Assembly: GCA_026261815.1 (NCBI GenBank) | Contig: JAMPIT010000174.1 | Coordinates: 5,332,001 to 5,396,000, forward strand | DNA from: Monarcha castaneiventris obscurior | Taxonomy: Eukaryota; Chordata; Aves; Passeriformes; Monarchidae | DNA: 64,000 bases | Direction: 5' to 3' | Part shown: positions 36,847 through 48,465 of the stretch, piece by piece | Layout of the letters: every line of letters starts with the position of its first letter | Position numbering within the stretch: position 1 is the stretch's first letter | Translations under genes and position numbers: made by a program | Notes under the pieces: generated by a model | The model's input: the letters and a program-made list of their open reading frames with translations, nothing else | Told to the model about the DNA's origin: nothing | Database searches by the model: none

Positions 36847-36889
36847 GCTTGAGGGCCTTTAATGCTTGAGGGTCTTTAATGCTTGAGGA
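36847..36889. repeat. 17-bp tandem repeat, 2.5 copies
   Basis: GCTTGAGGGCCTTTAAT (36,847-36,863), GCTTGAGGGTCTTTAAT (36,864-36,880) and a partial GCTTGAGGA (36,881-36,889). The copies differ by one base, so the duplication is fairly recent. Confidence 0.9.
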
Positions 36890-37914
36890 AGAAAATGATT
36901 TACCATTGCATTCTTTTGGCAAAAATAGTTAATTTCCCTGGTGACATTCTCAAACACAGCCAAGGGAATGCTTAAAAAGAACATCCACCTTTGTGACTGC
37001 AAGGCAGATGGGCTGAAAGCTTAGCTCTCTACCAGCACTCATGGCTGTGGGCTCTGCCATTTCATGCCTCCCAGGCTGCTGACCAGCTTGGCCTTCATGT
37101 GGGCAAAGTTTAGGTGCATCCTTATACTCCATCTCAGTGAAATTTGCATGTGACAAAAGGATTCAACATAACACAAGTTTCAGAGCAAGTGACAGGAGTA
37201 CTGAAATCCAAGCAGAGCATAAACATACAAGGTTAGCATGATCAAAATGAAATTACCTTCTCCTTATTTTTCTTTATAGACTGCATATTGACCATGAAAG
37301 TGAACTGCTTTCTGTAGCATGTTCAATTGACTTCTGGAAACTTCCTTAAATCAAATTGGAAATGTTTTGAGATTTCTCAGGAGAATAAATGAGAAATAAA
37401 TAGCAAAGCAGTGTTTCACTGAAGTGTCTAGTCACCAGTCATCATTAGATCTGACAGACAAAACAAGATGTTTGGAAAACTTATTGAATACAGTCTTGTA
37501 TCTAGCCATGTATCAAGGCTTTTATCTGACATATCTATGGTATTCTTTATATAAAAAAAACCTCTGTTGTATTTGCAACAAAAATATCTGTTTATCCTAA
37601 GGACCTTGTTGTCTACAGTATGCTGTTTCTGAGCCCTATACAATTTATTTTATGGCAACATATTTCTCTGTTTTAATATTGCTGTAAAAATTACGAACGT
37701 TGCATTTATCTGGTGAAGGGCAGACAAAAATCTGCTCTTATTTATGCTTGAATAAATCTAAAACAAGTGTTGACTTAAGCTGCTCATCTAGATACCCACT
37801 GCTGTACCAGAGGAGAAACTCATGCACTGAATGCTCATTTTTTTCCATAATGGCTGTCCCTGCATGGTTGAGCCCAGGGTCCTGATGGATAATGCACAAA
37901 GATTTTGAAAAAGT

Positions 37915-38900
37915 CATTTTTTTCCATCCTAGATCTTCAGCCTTCCTCTGACCCTGACTCCAGCCTTTCTCTGCTGTGTTAGAGACTCAAAAACTTCAGA
38001 AGCCTTTTCCCTGGGTAGGGGCTTACAGGCCATGACCAAGGCACTTAAGCTTCTTCTGGATAAATTATATTGAGCTCTTGGCATGGTCTAAGCTTTTCCA
38101 GACTTCAAATCATTCTTGCAGTATTTCGGTGTATCCTCTCCAATTTATCAGCATATTTTTTAAACTGGGGATCCAAGAAGTGGTCAGTTTGTTCCAGTAA
38201 AGCTCTTGCTAATGCCTCACAGAGTGGTAATTTCCATTCCCTCTTCTCATCAGTATTTCCTTCCCATGCAGCCATGGATTACTTTAGCACTTTAGCCACT
38301 TGGCTAGGCTGCGAGCCCATCAGCAGCCAGCTATCCACCCTAAAACTATTTCTTGGCCACTGCTTGCTGAAATACAGTCCTGAGTCCTGTCATTGGTACC
38401 TGCAAAAAATATTCCTGCGATGCAGTTCCATGTTGAGCAATTCAGCCCACCATTAAAAGGCACATTACTCAATGGAGCCTAGGCTGCTGTGCCACTGGAT
38501 AGCTCTGAAGGGCTGCCCTTTATCACTTTCCCCCACAAAAACTTTTTGCAGTCATGTCCACTGGGGTGTATTTGCACCCTGGCTGCAGAGATTGTTGATG
38601 AGAGCGGGACCATGAGCCAGCACCTTGTGAAATCCCAGTGAGCACACTCCACTGGGAGACTGGTTCTTGGATATAATTACTTTCTGAGATCTGTCCATCA
38701 GCTGATTTCTGAGCCTTTTGATAGGAGTTTGTAATGGCTTGTGCACAGAAATGCTGGGTTTTTTTCAGCAGAATGGTATCCATTATCAAATGAAATGCCT
38801 TACAGTGTCAAGCTAGGCAATGCTGTTGCTTTTATCAGTCAAACTGCATCTCAAAGAGAAAACAGTATCAAGTTCAACAGAAATACTGCTCTGTGCTCAT
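37915..38900 (-). mobile_element. Ancient CR1/L3-type LINE with reverse-transcriptase remnants
   Basis: On the minus strand, conceptual pieces in shifting frames follow the CR1/L3 ORF2 order. Near 38,780-38,850 a decayed 'DFSKAFDTV' region is visible at DNA level. Near 38,580-38,660 SQWSVLTGISQGAGSWS corresponds to the family motif around S.W..VTSG.PQGS. Near 38,070-38,200 FKKYADKLERIHRNTARMI corresponds to the post-RT 'KLERVQRRA' block. A 3' part then extends to about 37,915 (CAGCAGAGAAAGGCTGGAG, GGCTGAAGATCTAGGATG). Stops and frameshifts are numerous, so it is a dead fossil. The family comparison is from memory and boundaries are approximate. Confidence 0.72.
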
Positions 38901-40425
38901 TTGCCTATCCACACAAAAAAAGCAATCAATCTGCAAAACCTCAGCAAATAAAAAAATATATTCAGTTATTTAAATTTTCAAAGAAAAATCTTTTGTTCAT
39001 CCACTTTGCAATGTACCTAAAAACAGAAAGGTTTTTTCTCCTTCCTGATATTCAGCAACTCCCATAAAGTCTGAGACAGCCAATTTCACTCTCAAGCCAT
39101 TTAAAGCAGATGGATTGTAGCCATGCACAAAACTCTCTAATGAATAAGTAAAACTACAGTTACTTATTATATTATATAATAGCCATTTGTAAAGAACTGA
39201 TCATTGAAGCAGTTGAAGTTTTCAGCTTCTCTCTGCCTTGCTTTATTTAATTGCCTTTGTCTGCATGGGTTTTGTTGGGCATTTACTGCCATCCAGTGCT
39301 TGCCTGAGATATGACTCCACCATCCACTATTAAGAGCTAACACAAAGCAAGAATATTTGGCTCTTAACAAACTCACTGACCTCATTTGGAGAAGTGCTAC
39401 AGGTATTTTACAGCCATAAGCCATCGCTCTGCTGCAGCAGTGTTTGAAGCGCTGCGGTACCTGAAGTGCTGGCAGCTTCATCCTGGTGGGACTGGGCTGT
39501 CAAACCCTGTGGGCAGGGCTCTGCCTGCCCGGCATTCGAGGGGGCTGATTTGAGCTGCTGTTTCACAGGTGTCAGAGAGAAAATGTTTCATGATAAGAAA
39601 TTTAAATAATGGTTTGCTTGGGCTTTAAGATGTTCATCTTCTGGGATTTTTTTTTTTTAATTTACCGCATACAATTTGCTTTTGCATTTTGTAGCCTGCA
39701 AGTATTCAGTGTGCTCTGCTTCTACTTGCCAGAAAGATACAGCTCCATATTTGAAAAGCATCCATCTTACTGGGATGATTTTTTATTTTGTTTTTTTTTA
39801 TTTTTTGGACCAAACCCACACTTCATAAGATCTACTCATGTTTATGCAATGTGTAAGAAAGTTAAAATAGTAAAGATTTTAATTATACAATACCGGTTTT
39901 TTTCATATTTTCATGAAATGCTGAGTGAGGTTCTTAATGAACAATCCATGTAGCAAAAAATGCAAAGGTACTCCAATATTGTACACCTTTAAATAAGACA
40001 GAATGTCTTAATTCTGCAAGGAATAAACTGTCTCAGGCTTTGGAAAGGCCAAAACTGTTACTTCAGATCTCATGGGGGGAGAGAGAGACAAGACAGACCA
40101 AGTAAAACGAGAAGTTTAGGGTAGTGAACCAGGGAGTCAGGCTCAACCTGGATCCTAGCCAAGTTATTGAGACCCCATTTTGAAAGCTTTGTACACAATC
40201 CTTGTTTTGGACTCCTAAATAGCTTTATGTATCCAGCCATCTTATTTGTACCAGCTAGTGGCACTTTCCTTGTTGCAATAACATAGTACATTGTGGTAAA
40301 AACAGACTTAGGGAGAAATGTGTGTTTGTGTATTTAAACTGATTTCTATTTTGCTTTTTGTGGTGATTTAAAGAAGCCAGAACTTGTAGTACACAGCACT
40401 TAACCACTATTTTTATTGTGTGGGA
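38901..40425. other. Gene-free stretch
   Basis: AT-rich unique DNA with T-runs near 39,650 and 39,790. A 114-codon T-rich frame at 39,609-39,953 is a composition artefact. Confidence 0.55.
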
Positions 40426-40590
40426 GATCAAACACTGGAAAGGTTGCCCTGAGAGGTTGTAGGGCCTCCACCCCTGGCTGACTGGACATGTCCTGAGCAC
40501 CCTGCTGTGACTGACCCTGTTCTGAGCAGGGGATGGACTAGACAGTCTTCTGAGATGCTTCCAGCTTCAGCAATTTGGTTTTGTGTGGTA
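40426..40590 (+). mobile_element. CR1 LINE fragment
   Basis: Contains ACTGGAAAGGTTGCCCTGAG, AGGTTGTAGGGCCTCCA, GGACATGTCCTGAGCACC and GGGGATGGACTAGACAGTCT, in the order seen at the 3' end of avian CR1. The terminal octamer repeats are missing or eroded at the right edge. The fragment lies in the same orientation as a second copy about 0.85 kb further on. Confidence 0.85.
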
Positions 40591-41424
40591 CAATACATTG
40601 CTTTGTCCTGAAACAAATGGTTAGGTAGACACCGGAAAAAATTGTACATCAACAATAAAATTATAGCCAACACTTTCATTATGGTCATGAGCTAGCCACC
40701 TTTCACTTTCTGTTAAAATAATGAGCATCTAATGACACAAAAACCCATACTAGCATTCATAAATATCACATAATTTTATCTCCTATGTATAAAAATGTTC
40801 AAGCACATGCTTAAGTATCCGAATAAGCCTACTGTGATCAATACTCAGATTTAGACTAAGCATGTGTTAGATGAATACATAAACTTTACCTCTTTTAACA
40901 CATTCATTGCTCTGGTATCTGTGTTCCAGACCACAGAGCTGGGTAGTAAAGGGCAAAAGGAAAGTTATATATGCTAGAAGTTGGTGTGTATCCAGGTGAG
41001 GTAGAAGTGAACTGGGAAAATGAGAGCCCAAAAAAGGGGAAAGCTGACTCAGAAAACACTTTCTGATACAACTCTAAATTCCTCACGTAAAACTTCTAGC
41101 CCATGCAGCTGAGCTGCTCCACATATCCCAGCCGAGTTTGGCCTCGGACTGGAAACATAGGGGAATTTTTTCTTCTACAGCTCTGTTTAACCAGGAAAGT
41201 TGGCATATTTGGAGCCTCTCAACTATCCTGATCATCTTTCCTTGCCCAGCACAGCATGCCAGCAGTCGCCCCATCCCCAGGAGTACGGGTCCCAGCAGGC
41301 ACAGCTGCCCCTGAGCACCAAAGCTTTCATCTCCCCTTATCATAAACCCCCCTACATGTACACCTCCCCCCGCTTTCCCTTTCTCCTTGAATAGAATAAA
41401 AACCCTCCACAAAGCTCAACTGCG

Positions 41425-41700
41425 TGAAAGGAAAAGAGGTGGTCTTTTTAAGGTAAAGGAGGATAGATTTAAATTATGTATGATGAAGAAATTTTTTGTG
41501 ATGAGAGTGGGGAAACACTGGTGCAGCTTTCCCAGAGGGGTGGCGGATGCCCCATCCCTGGAGACATTCTAGGTCATGTTGGATGGGGGTCTGAGCAGCC
41601 TGATCTAGTTGAAAGTGTCATTGCAGGAGGGTTGGACTAGATGGCCTTTACAAATCCCTTCCAGCCCAAATTACTCCACAAATCAATGATTCTCTGATGT
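41425..41700 (+). mobile_element. CR1 LINE 3' region, about 275 bp
   Basis: Successive CR1 blocks are visible: TGTGATGAGAGTGGGGAAAC, CCCAGAGGGGTGGCGGATGC, CCCCATCCCTGGAGACATTC, TTGGACTAGATGGCCTTTAC and a terminal TCAATGATTCTCTGATG. It is the longest of the plus-strand CR1 copies here. The left boundary is approximate, because similarity fades into A/G-rich sequence around 41,420. Confidence 0.9.
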
Positions 41701-42749
41701 GAACACACATCTCCACATGCACCTGAGCAGCAGTGCAGTACTGCCCCTGAATGCTCTTTTCTTAGCTGCTGTCCCACTGCAGCAGGAGGCTACAAGGAGT
41801 TGCTGAATGCAATATCTCAGTATTAGACATTGTGCTGCAGTGTTATATTTTATTTCAAGAAAATGTTAACTAAAAATCTGTCTTAATTTATCTCCATGAT
41901 TTAGAGAATTTCAATTGAACTTTATAAAAATTATTTTCCTTTTTATCATTGTTTTTAGTTCTGCATTTCTTACGTAGTTGTCTTTCAAAGAGATTTAAAC
42001 TGATTCACTTGGCTTTATAATTGATTTCAAATCCAAACTGTTTTACACCCCTCAGATGCCTCAAACAGTGGTGGCGTGGAAATGCAGATCCATTCTAATA
42101 ACAAAACTAAACCTGTCCCAAAGACTTCCACCCTCACCTAAAGCCAAACACCAAAATAATAAAGATTTCAGCCAAGATTTTGCTGGGAATCTGTATAGGA
42201 CACCTGAACCCTGGGGAACAAACTGGTTTTTTTAATCTTCAGTGGAAAACAAGACAACTTATTGTTGAATTTTTTAAAATTACATCTTTATGGCCTAAAA
42301 AATTCTCAGACACCAAGAAATTTCTTGAGTTTTGTGATTCACAAGTGTAGGAGGGAGCTTGTTTGTTGGGCTCACTTTTTTTAAAGGTAGAGTCTGATCC
42401 TATGGCTGGATCCACCAGCAGCTCTCCCACCCACATGGGCCCATGTATATCAAAGTGATGCTCTTAATTTTAGCCTGGGCCCAGCTTGTCCCAAATGGAA
42501 GCACTGAGATCCAAATGAGCTTTGTTAATGCACTACCCATGGCTCTAAATGGAAAACTGATAATTTAAAAGTTTATTTTAAAATACTTATTTTGAAGTAT
42601 TTATTTTAAAATCTGTAACACATAGAATGCTAATGCTGAATTTGTAGCGAACCACAAATAAAAAGGTTTGCTTTTGAAGTGTCAGAGGGGTGGGGTTTTT
42701 TTATCCAACAAGTGTCTTAAAATTGGAAAAAGAGACTACTTTTCCCTTC

Positions 42750-43165
42750 TGGTCAGTGATAATTTTGCAAGATCCTTTCATCTGCCATTTCTTCTAAGTT
42801 TTGTCTATAACCTGTTCCTAGGTGCCCACATTTTCAGTGTCTCAGCTCCCTATTTCACCATGCCTTAGTCTGTTATTCATACGCTGAGGTTTGTCACAGT
42901 GTAACCTACCTGTTTTTATGCTGTTTTTATGCTTTACCACCTCTGAAGAACTCTTGACCTTATAAATCTGCTGTCATGAAAATATTTAAAGGCTATGAGG
43001 CCATCCCATCAACATCCCTTCTTGTACTGCATCAGACTCAGTTTCTTCAGGAGCTCCTCATGTCATCCAGATTTTAAATTCTCTTTGGTTTATGCTTTCC
43101 TCATGCTTTTAGAAACTCTGTGAATCATGTTAATGACTCTCCCTGCATTTTTAATTTTGTTTCTG
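42750..43165 (-). mobile_element. Ancient CR1/L3-type LINE fossil, post-RT region
   Basis: On the minus strand, between about 43,090 and 42,960, one reads GAGGAGCTCCTGAAGAAACT, then GAGTCTGATGCAGTACAAGAA and GGCCTCATAGCCTTTAAATA. This is the DNA footprint of the conserved block EERLRELGLFSLEKRRLRGD..A.F.Y that follows the RT domain in CR1-like LINEs. It is heavily mutated and no open frame survives. A small internal tandem copy (TGCTGTTTTTA type) occurs near 42,911-42,932. Edges are approximate. Confidence 0.6.
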
Positions 43166-45240
43166 GATCTGAAATGAGTATAAATATGTAATAGATGCTC
43201 CACAGCCTTGGCAGACCTGGGCACTAAAACAAATGAAGGAAAGGGAAAGAAAACTTGTTTTGAGTTTAGCCATAAAGAACATTTGCTTGCTTCCTGAGTG
43301 ATTGCATCCAGAAATCTCTTTAGTCATTTCACAGCTCCTGATTTGGCAGAAATCCTACCAAACCTAAGATATCAATTGGGCCCTGTCTAAAGTGAGAGCA
43401 ATCTGGGAGTCAACACAGTTCTGAAGGTAATATAGCACAGGTAAATTCACCACATAGAAATGCGGTGGGTTGTTTGAGTCTCATTTTTCAAGATGGGAAT
43501 TTGGTGCCATTACCAAAAAAGTTTGCAATGCTCCATCATGAGCTTTCTGTCAAAACAGTGTTTTGATTCAGCATTACTGTGGGTAAATGATGGGAGATGT
43601 AGTTACACCAAAGAGAGGATCCTCAGACCCCCAGACCTTAATGGAGGCTCACGAGAATCCTTAAGAAGCTGGTTTGAGAGAAAGCAAAGCAGATGGCTGT
43701 CTAATTGGCATTTCTTCCCCAGGATTTTTGTCTATAATTTAGCAAAGCCTGAAGATTAATGCTACAGGGGAAAATGCGCATGAAGGGAATCTAAACTCAT
43801 GGCCCCAAGGACTGCATCTTCAGGAACGTATGTGTTATAGACTGCATCTTGAAATAAAAGCATCCACATGCTTTCAAATTAGATGGTGTTTTTTGAACAA
43901 TTTGTTCAAATTTTATGTGTGCCCACGTGAATATTCCAACTTGCATCAGGCCAAACAACAAATGTTGAAGAACACATTTTCCCCCTGGGATATAAAACCT
44001 AATATCTACTTGGCTGTAGAAAACAAACAATCTGCAGAAGCTTAGAGGCTTAATTAAAAGCCAGCTATACCTGTGGTGAAAACTGGCATACATCGACTTT
44101 TTAATGGCTTCTGTGAGCAATGAAAAGAAAAATAAACAACAACCAAAATTCAAACCTATTTGACTTTGCAGTGCAAAGAAAAAAGCAATTCTGAAGAGCA
44201 TCTGGGCTTTGGGAACCCAACCTTTGCTGATGGAACCCTTGGAGATAAACACAACTTAGACAAGCATTTAAGTGATGCACAGGATAGAAAAAGTTACCTT
44301 AACGAGTTTTATTTTATAGAGCTGTGTTTTTACTACCAGGTTGCAACTAAGTGCTCATGAAAAAGAGAAATAGAAGTGCTTCTGAAAGGGTGGAAACAAA
44401 ATGTATTGCCACCACTGGTTGAACAGCCAAGGGAACTGAAACTTGAGGATTCCTCAGCACTTGCTGTGCAGACTTGGAGCTGCTGTGCAGTGATGCAGCT
44501 GAACACCTCGTGGGAAATGCAGTAAAGCTCAGCAGAAATCATGTGGGTGGGATTTTAAACAAATTACACTAAAACCTGCAGAGTTTAAGTTTCTTTTAAA
44601 GGTACATTTACTGTGACGTTCTAAGAAGAACCCTAACTTGCTCTAAGCCTGGTTCACAAGTGAAATGAAAGCCATCATTGCAGAGCTCAATAGTATTCCG
44701 CTGTCCTCAATACACATTCCAATAAGAAGCAATTAACAGCCTCCAACAGGATAACAGATGAAGAGAAAACAGTTCCTATGAAACTCTCATCCTTACTGCT
44801 GCTCTAAAACACACTCTGAGGCTCATTCCATTTGTGTGAATGGTTTCTAAATAGCCCACTTATTTACAAGTCCATTTTTGCTGTGCTGAATCTCCCTCCT
44901 AGAAAGAGAGCCACAGTTGACATTAATAGTAGTGCTGCAGCCAGAGACCCCCTGCAAGCACAGAGCTCCTTCCTGCTGCATTCTGGCTTGCCATGAAGTT
45001 CATTCTACACAGATGCGTTACTAGGGAGAAGGTGCAATAGCAAATCCTTTCAGTCTTGTTCATCTGTTGATCAAATAAACAGAGAGGGAAGCTGGTTAAT
45101 TTGGTAACAGGAAGTCTTTCCTCATTGAAACATCACAGGCAATAAATAACCATTCCATGGGTTTTTGTTTGTTGTCTTCATTGCTCTATGACTCTGACAA
45201 AAGATAATTCATCTGGTGTAATGTTTAAATGAAGAAAAAC
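43166..45240. other. Gene-free stretch
   Basis: No exon or repeat family recognised. A 151-codon minus-strand frame at 43,797-44,252 has no known domain. Confidence 0.55.
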
Positions 45241-45277
45241 ATATATAAATATATATATATATATATATACACACACA
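45241..45277. repeat. Compound (TA)n(CA)n microsatellite
   Basis: ATATATAAATATATATATATATATATAT followed by ACACACACA; about 37 bp. It is likely polymorphic. Confidence 0.9.
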
Positions 45278-46288
45278 GTCATTTATACATAAGTCATCTG
45301 GGAGAAATCCAAGAAGTTTGCAAAGAAACATCATAATGGAAAATAAAACACACACAATTTATAACTGACTTTAATCCTTTTTCTTCTTTCTTTTGGACAA
45401 GCTCATTACAGAAGGAGAACTGAATTTCTGCAGTAGCTGCCTTTGCTCACAGGCCTCTGATGAGCAATCAGCACTGTGCACTGAAGCATGAACCTTATAT
45501 GTGTACAGAAATTCACAGTTCAACAAATTCCCCAGATCAACCTGGAGATGGAATAACAACAGAATTAGATGTGTTATTAGAGATAGTGACCCAACACCTT
45601 CATTTTTTGCCTTTCATTTTCCTTTCCATTTGCCTGCATCCAAAATGACAAGCTGAGTCTGCCTTTGCTCAGTCCATTCTGTGATGAATTGTTTGATGAA
45701 ATTTCTGCAGGAAAAAAATATTATGGTTTTCTTTTTAATTTTGATGTTGTTTTTCTTGCATTGCTGTCAACATAGAAGCCACACAGGAGGAGACAAAGGA
45801 AAATGTCATGTTGTACAGGCTTTGAATTAAAATAAAGTTCTTGCATCACAGTTTTTTTCATGAAGCAAAACACGTGAAAGATCCTGCATTTCTTCCAGAA
45901 AGAAATTTCTAAGAGGGATTATTCTTTGCCAGTGAAAGCACCAAAAGTTTGGAGTGGAACAGGTTCAACAATTTTAGTCTCTTTTGTTGTCTACAAAGCA
46001 AATTTCTCTTCCATATATACCCCTTCCACATGAGCCTCCACCATGACTCTGGTTATGGCAATTTCCAAATGGCAGCTCCAGATGCTCTGTGGTGCACAAG
46101 CCACAGCAATGGGCATCTCCATGACGCGGACAAGTGAGAGCCAAAACACTGATGTCTCTGGTTCATCAGGTTCATCAGCAGCCTGCTGGGCTAGGCAGGC
46201 ACTGGCATTACACTAAAAGGATTTATTAGGTTCAGCATTTTTAGTGTATCTTGGCTTACCTTCTTCAAACCAGTCAAACCAGCTATTG

Positions 46289-46318
46289 TATATAAATATA
46301 TGTGTGTTTATATATATG
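46289..46318. repeat. AT-rich dinucleotide tract
   Basis: Interrupted (TA)n/(TG)n sequence, TATATAAATATATGTGTG then TTTATATATATG. Confidence 0.75.
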
Positions 46319-48451
46319 CTGAGACAAAATAAGGAAAGCATGGCAGTCTCAGTTTTGGATTTACTAAAATTTTGGATTTACTTCAAGCATCTCTCCTACA
46401 GAAGGTGGACCAAGGAGCAAGTCGTGCATTAGCAAGGCATGCTGGGCCATGATGACACCAGAGGATTTTTCAGGAACACGCTGCCCAACTCCCAGCTTTT
46501 CAGAGCCTGTTTTCTGGAGTGGGACTTCTCACTACACATCACATGCTGACACAGGCTGTCAGCACTGTATGTGCATCAACAACTAACACATTTACCCCTA
46601 GGTAAAGGGAAGAAGGTCAGGCAAAAATATCATAAAAGCAATACCTTTTTCTAAATTTAATTTAATTTCTATTTTTTTACAATTTGTTGTATCTGGAACC
46701 AGTGGCAGACAGGCTCTAAAGCCAGGTGCTGAGACAAGTGTATTTCCAGTTGTGCCTGTTGTGCCTCCTGCCATGGAAAGGTTGCTGTAAGCACCAGCCT
46801 CTTGCTTCTGAAATGAGAGTTTCCTCACTTGTTGGGTGACTCAGGATATAACAAGTTCCACATTTTCAGAAGTGAAAAAGAATTTGGCTTGAACTGCAGG
46901 TGATATTTTTGTATTTCAGCTCAAACTTTTTTTCTTAACAGGGAAAGGAGAGGCTTTTAATTTTCCAGGAACCTTATAAAAATAGTCACAGAAACTTTAC
47001 TTTGATAATTGCTGTCTGTCATATCTGGGACTCCAGACTCCTCTTGCCTCACACAAGCCTTAAACCAAAGCAGCATCAGCGACACCAGCAGCATAGAGTC
47101 TGCCACTTCATCTATTTTATTATTTTACCTTAGGTTTTCTCCTCATCCCTCCAATTGGCCAATATTTTTCAGATTTTCAGTCACTAAAATATCTTTTATG
47201 CAGTGCATATTTCATTAAACAAGAGATTTTGGAGCCATACCCTTGATGTATAACCTTAGTGAGGACAAATATTTAATGGACCCAGTTTACAGGAGGGTGG
47301 CACTGGAGGGTGTCCCCATCCCTGGATCAGACCTTGCCACTGGCCAAGGGGTGATGGCTGTCACTTGCCTGTGTCAGCTGTGCCTCTCTGGTATGGCATC
47401 CAGTGTCCTTTGTCCTTGTACAAGGCCTGTCAGCTGGGTGGGAGCATCCTTCCTAATGCTGGAGGGCATCACAACTCCTGCTGGCAGCAATAACCAAAAC
47501 TGCCCTGTGCAATGATACTTATGGATAAGAAATGTATTTACTTTATTCACTAAAGGGTTAAATACATGATCCTATTTTGAAACAGTCTTCAAAGGACTAA
47601 AGGAAGTGCCTCAACTTCCCTCATCAGCGGTGGTTGAAGGTTCCTTCCCTGCTTCTTGCCCCAGCCCCTGCACTGTGGACCATTATCCATGCCCCCTCCA
47701 TAGCCCCCGGCCAGTGAAGCTCACCAGGCACTTCACACACCAGCACGTGTGATGCCTTTCATTAATTTGAAGTCCTCTAGCTAAAGCATGTGTCCTGACA
47801 GGCAGAGATGTCCTATGGTGAGCACTGGGGTTTTCTCCCTGTCTGTTTCCCTTCAGAGCACTCGCTGCAGCTGAGGTCTCCCTCAGCCCTCTGCAGATCC
47901 ACCAGTTAACCTCCAGCTCAAAGCCACTGGCCCACAGGCACAGCACCACCCCTGCAGTTCTTCAGCTGAAGTGCTGAGGGTGGTGGCTCATGGAATCCCA
48001 CCACTCATCTGTCTGGCTCTGAGACTTGAGGGCCCAAAAAGTTTGGGAACTGCATTAACATCGTGTTTCCCCTCCCTGGTACGGCTGCAGCAGGACCAGA
48101 TTCCTCACAGGGCATAAGTCTGATGTTGCACCAGTGGTGGAGGATGTCCCTGAAGGTATTTTAATTAGTTCAGGCTGGCTTATTCTACCATAGTGGATCA
48201 CAAAGGCCCCATAGCTGTATCCTCTCAGAGCTCTGAGCTGATGTCTTTGATAGCAGCTTGCATCAGATCTGTTTGCCATTAAATCATTAGCAGCCCATAA
48301 AAATTGAAAATAAATGAGGCTACTATTCCCCAGTCTTTGGTCATTTCCTAATCTCATGGAACACACGAAAATATCTATGCTAATGACATTGTTATGAATT
48401 TGGTTTTCTTGCTCATCATTACCATTTTAAAGTGGCTTAAATGGACTAGTA

Positions 48452-48465
48452 ATCACCATAGCAAC
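48452..48465 (+). promoter_or_regulatory. RFX X-box-like site
   Basis: ATCACCATAGCAAC resembles the X-box consensus GTNRCC-N-RGYAAC bound by RFX factors, lacking only the first G. It lies in a short AT-rich, unique-looking stretch. The motif alone is weak evidence. Confidence 0.25.
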
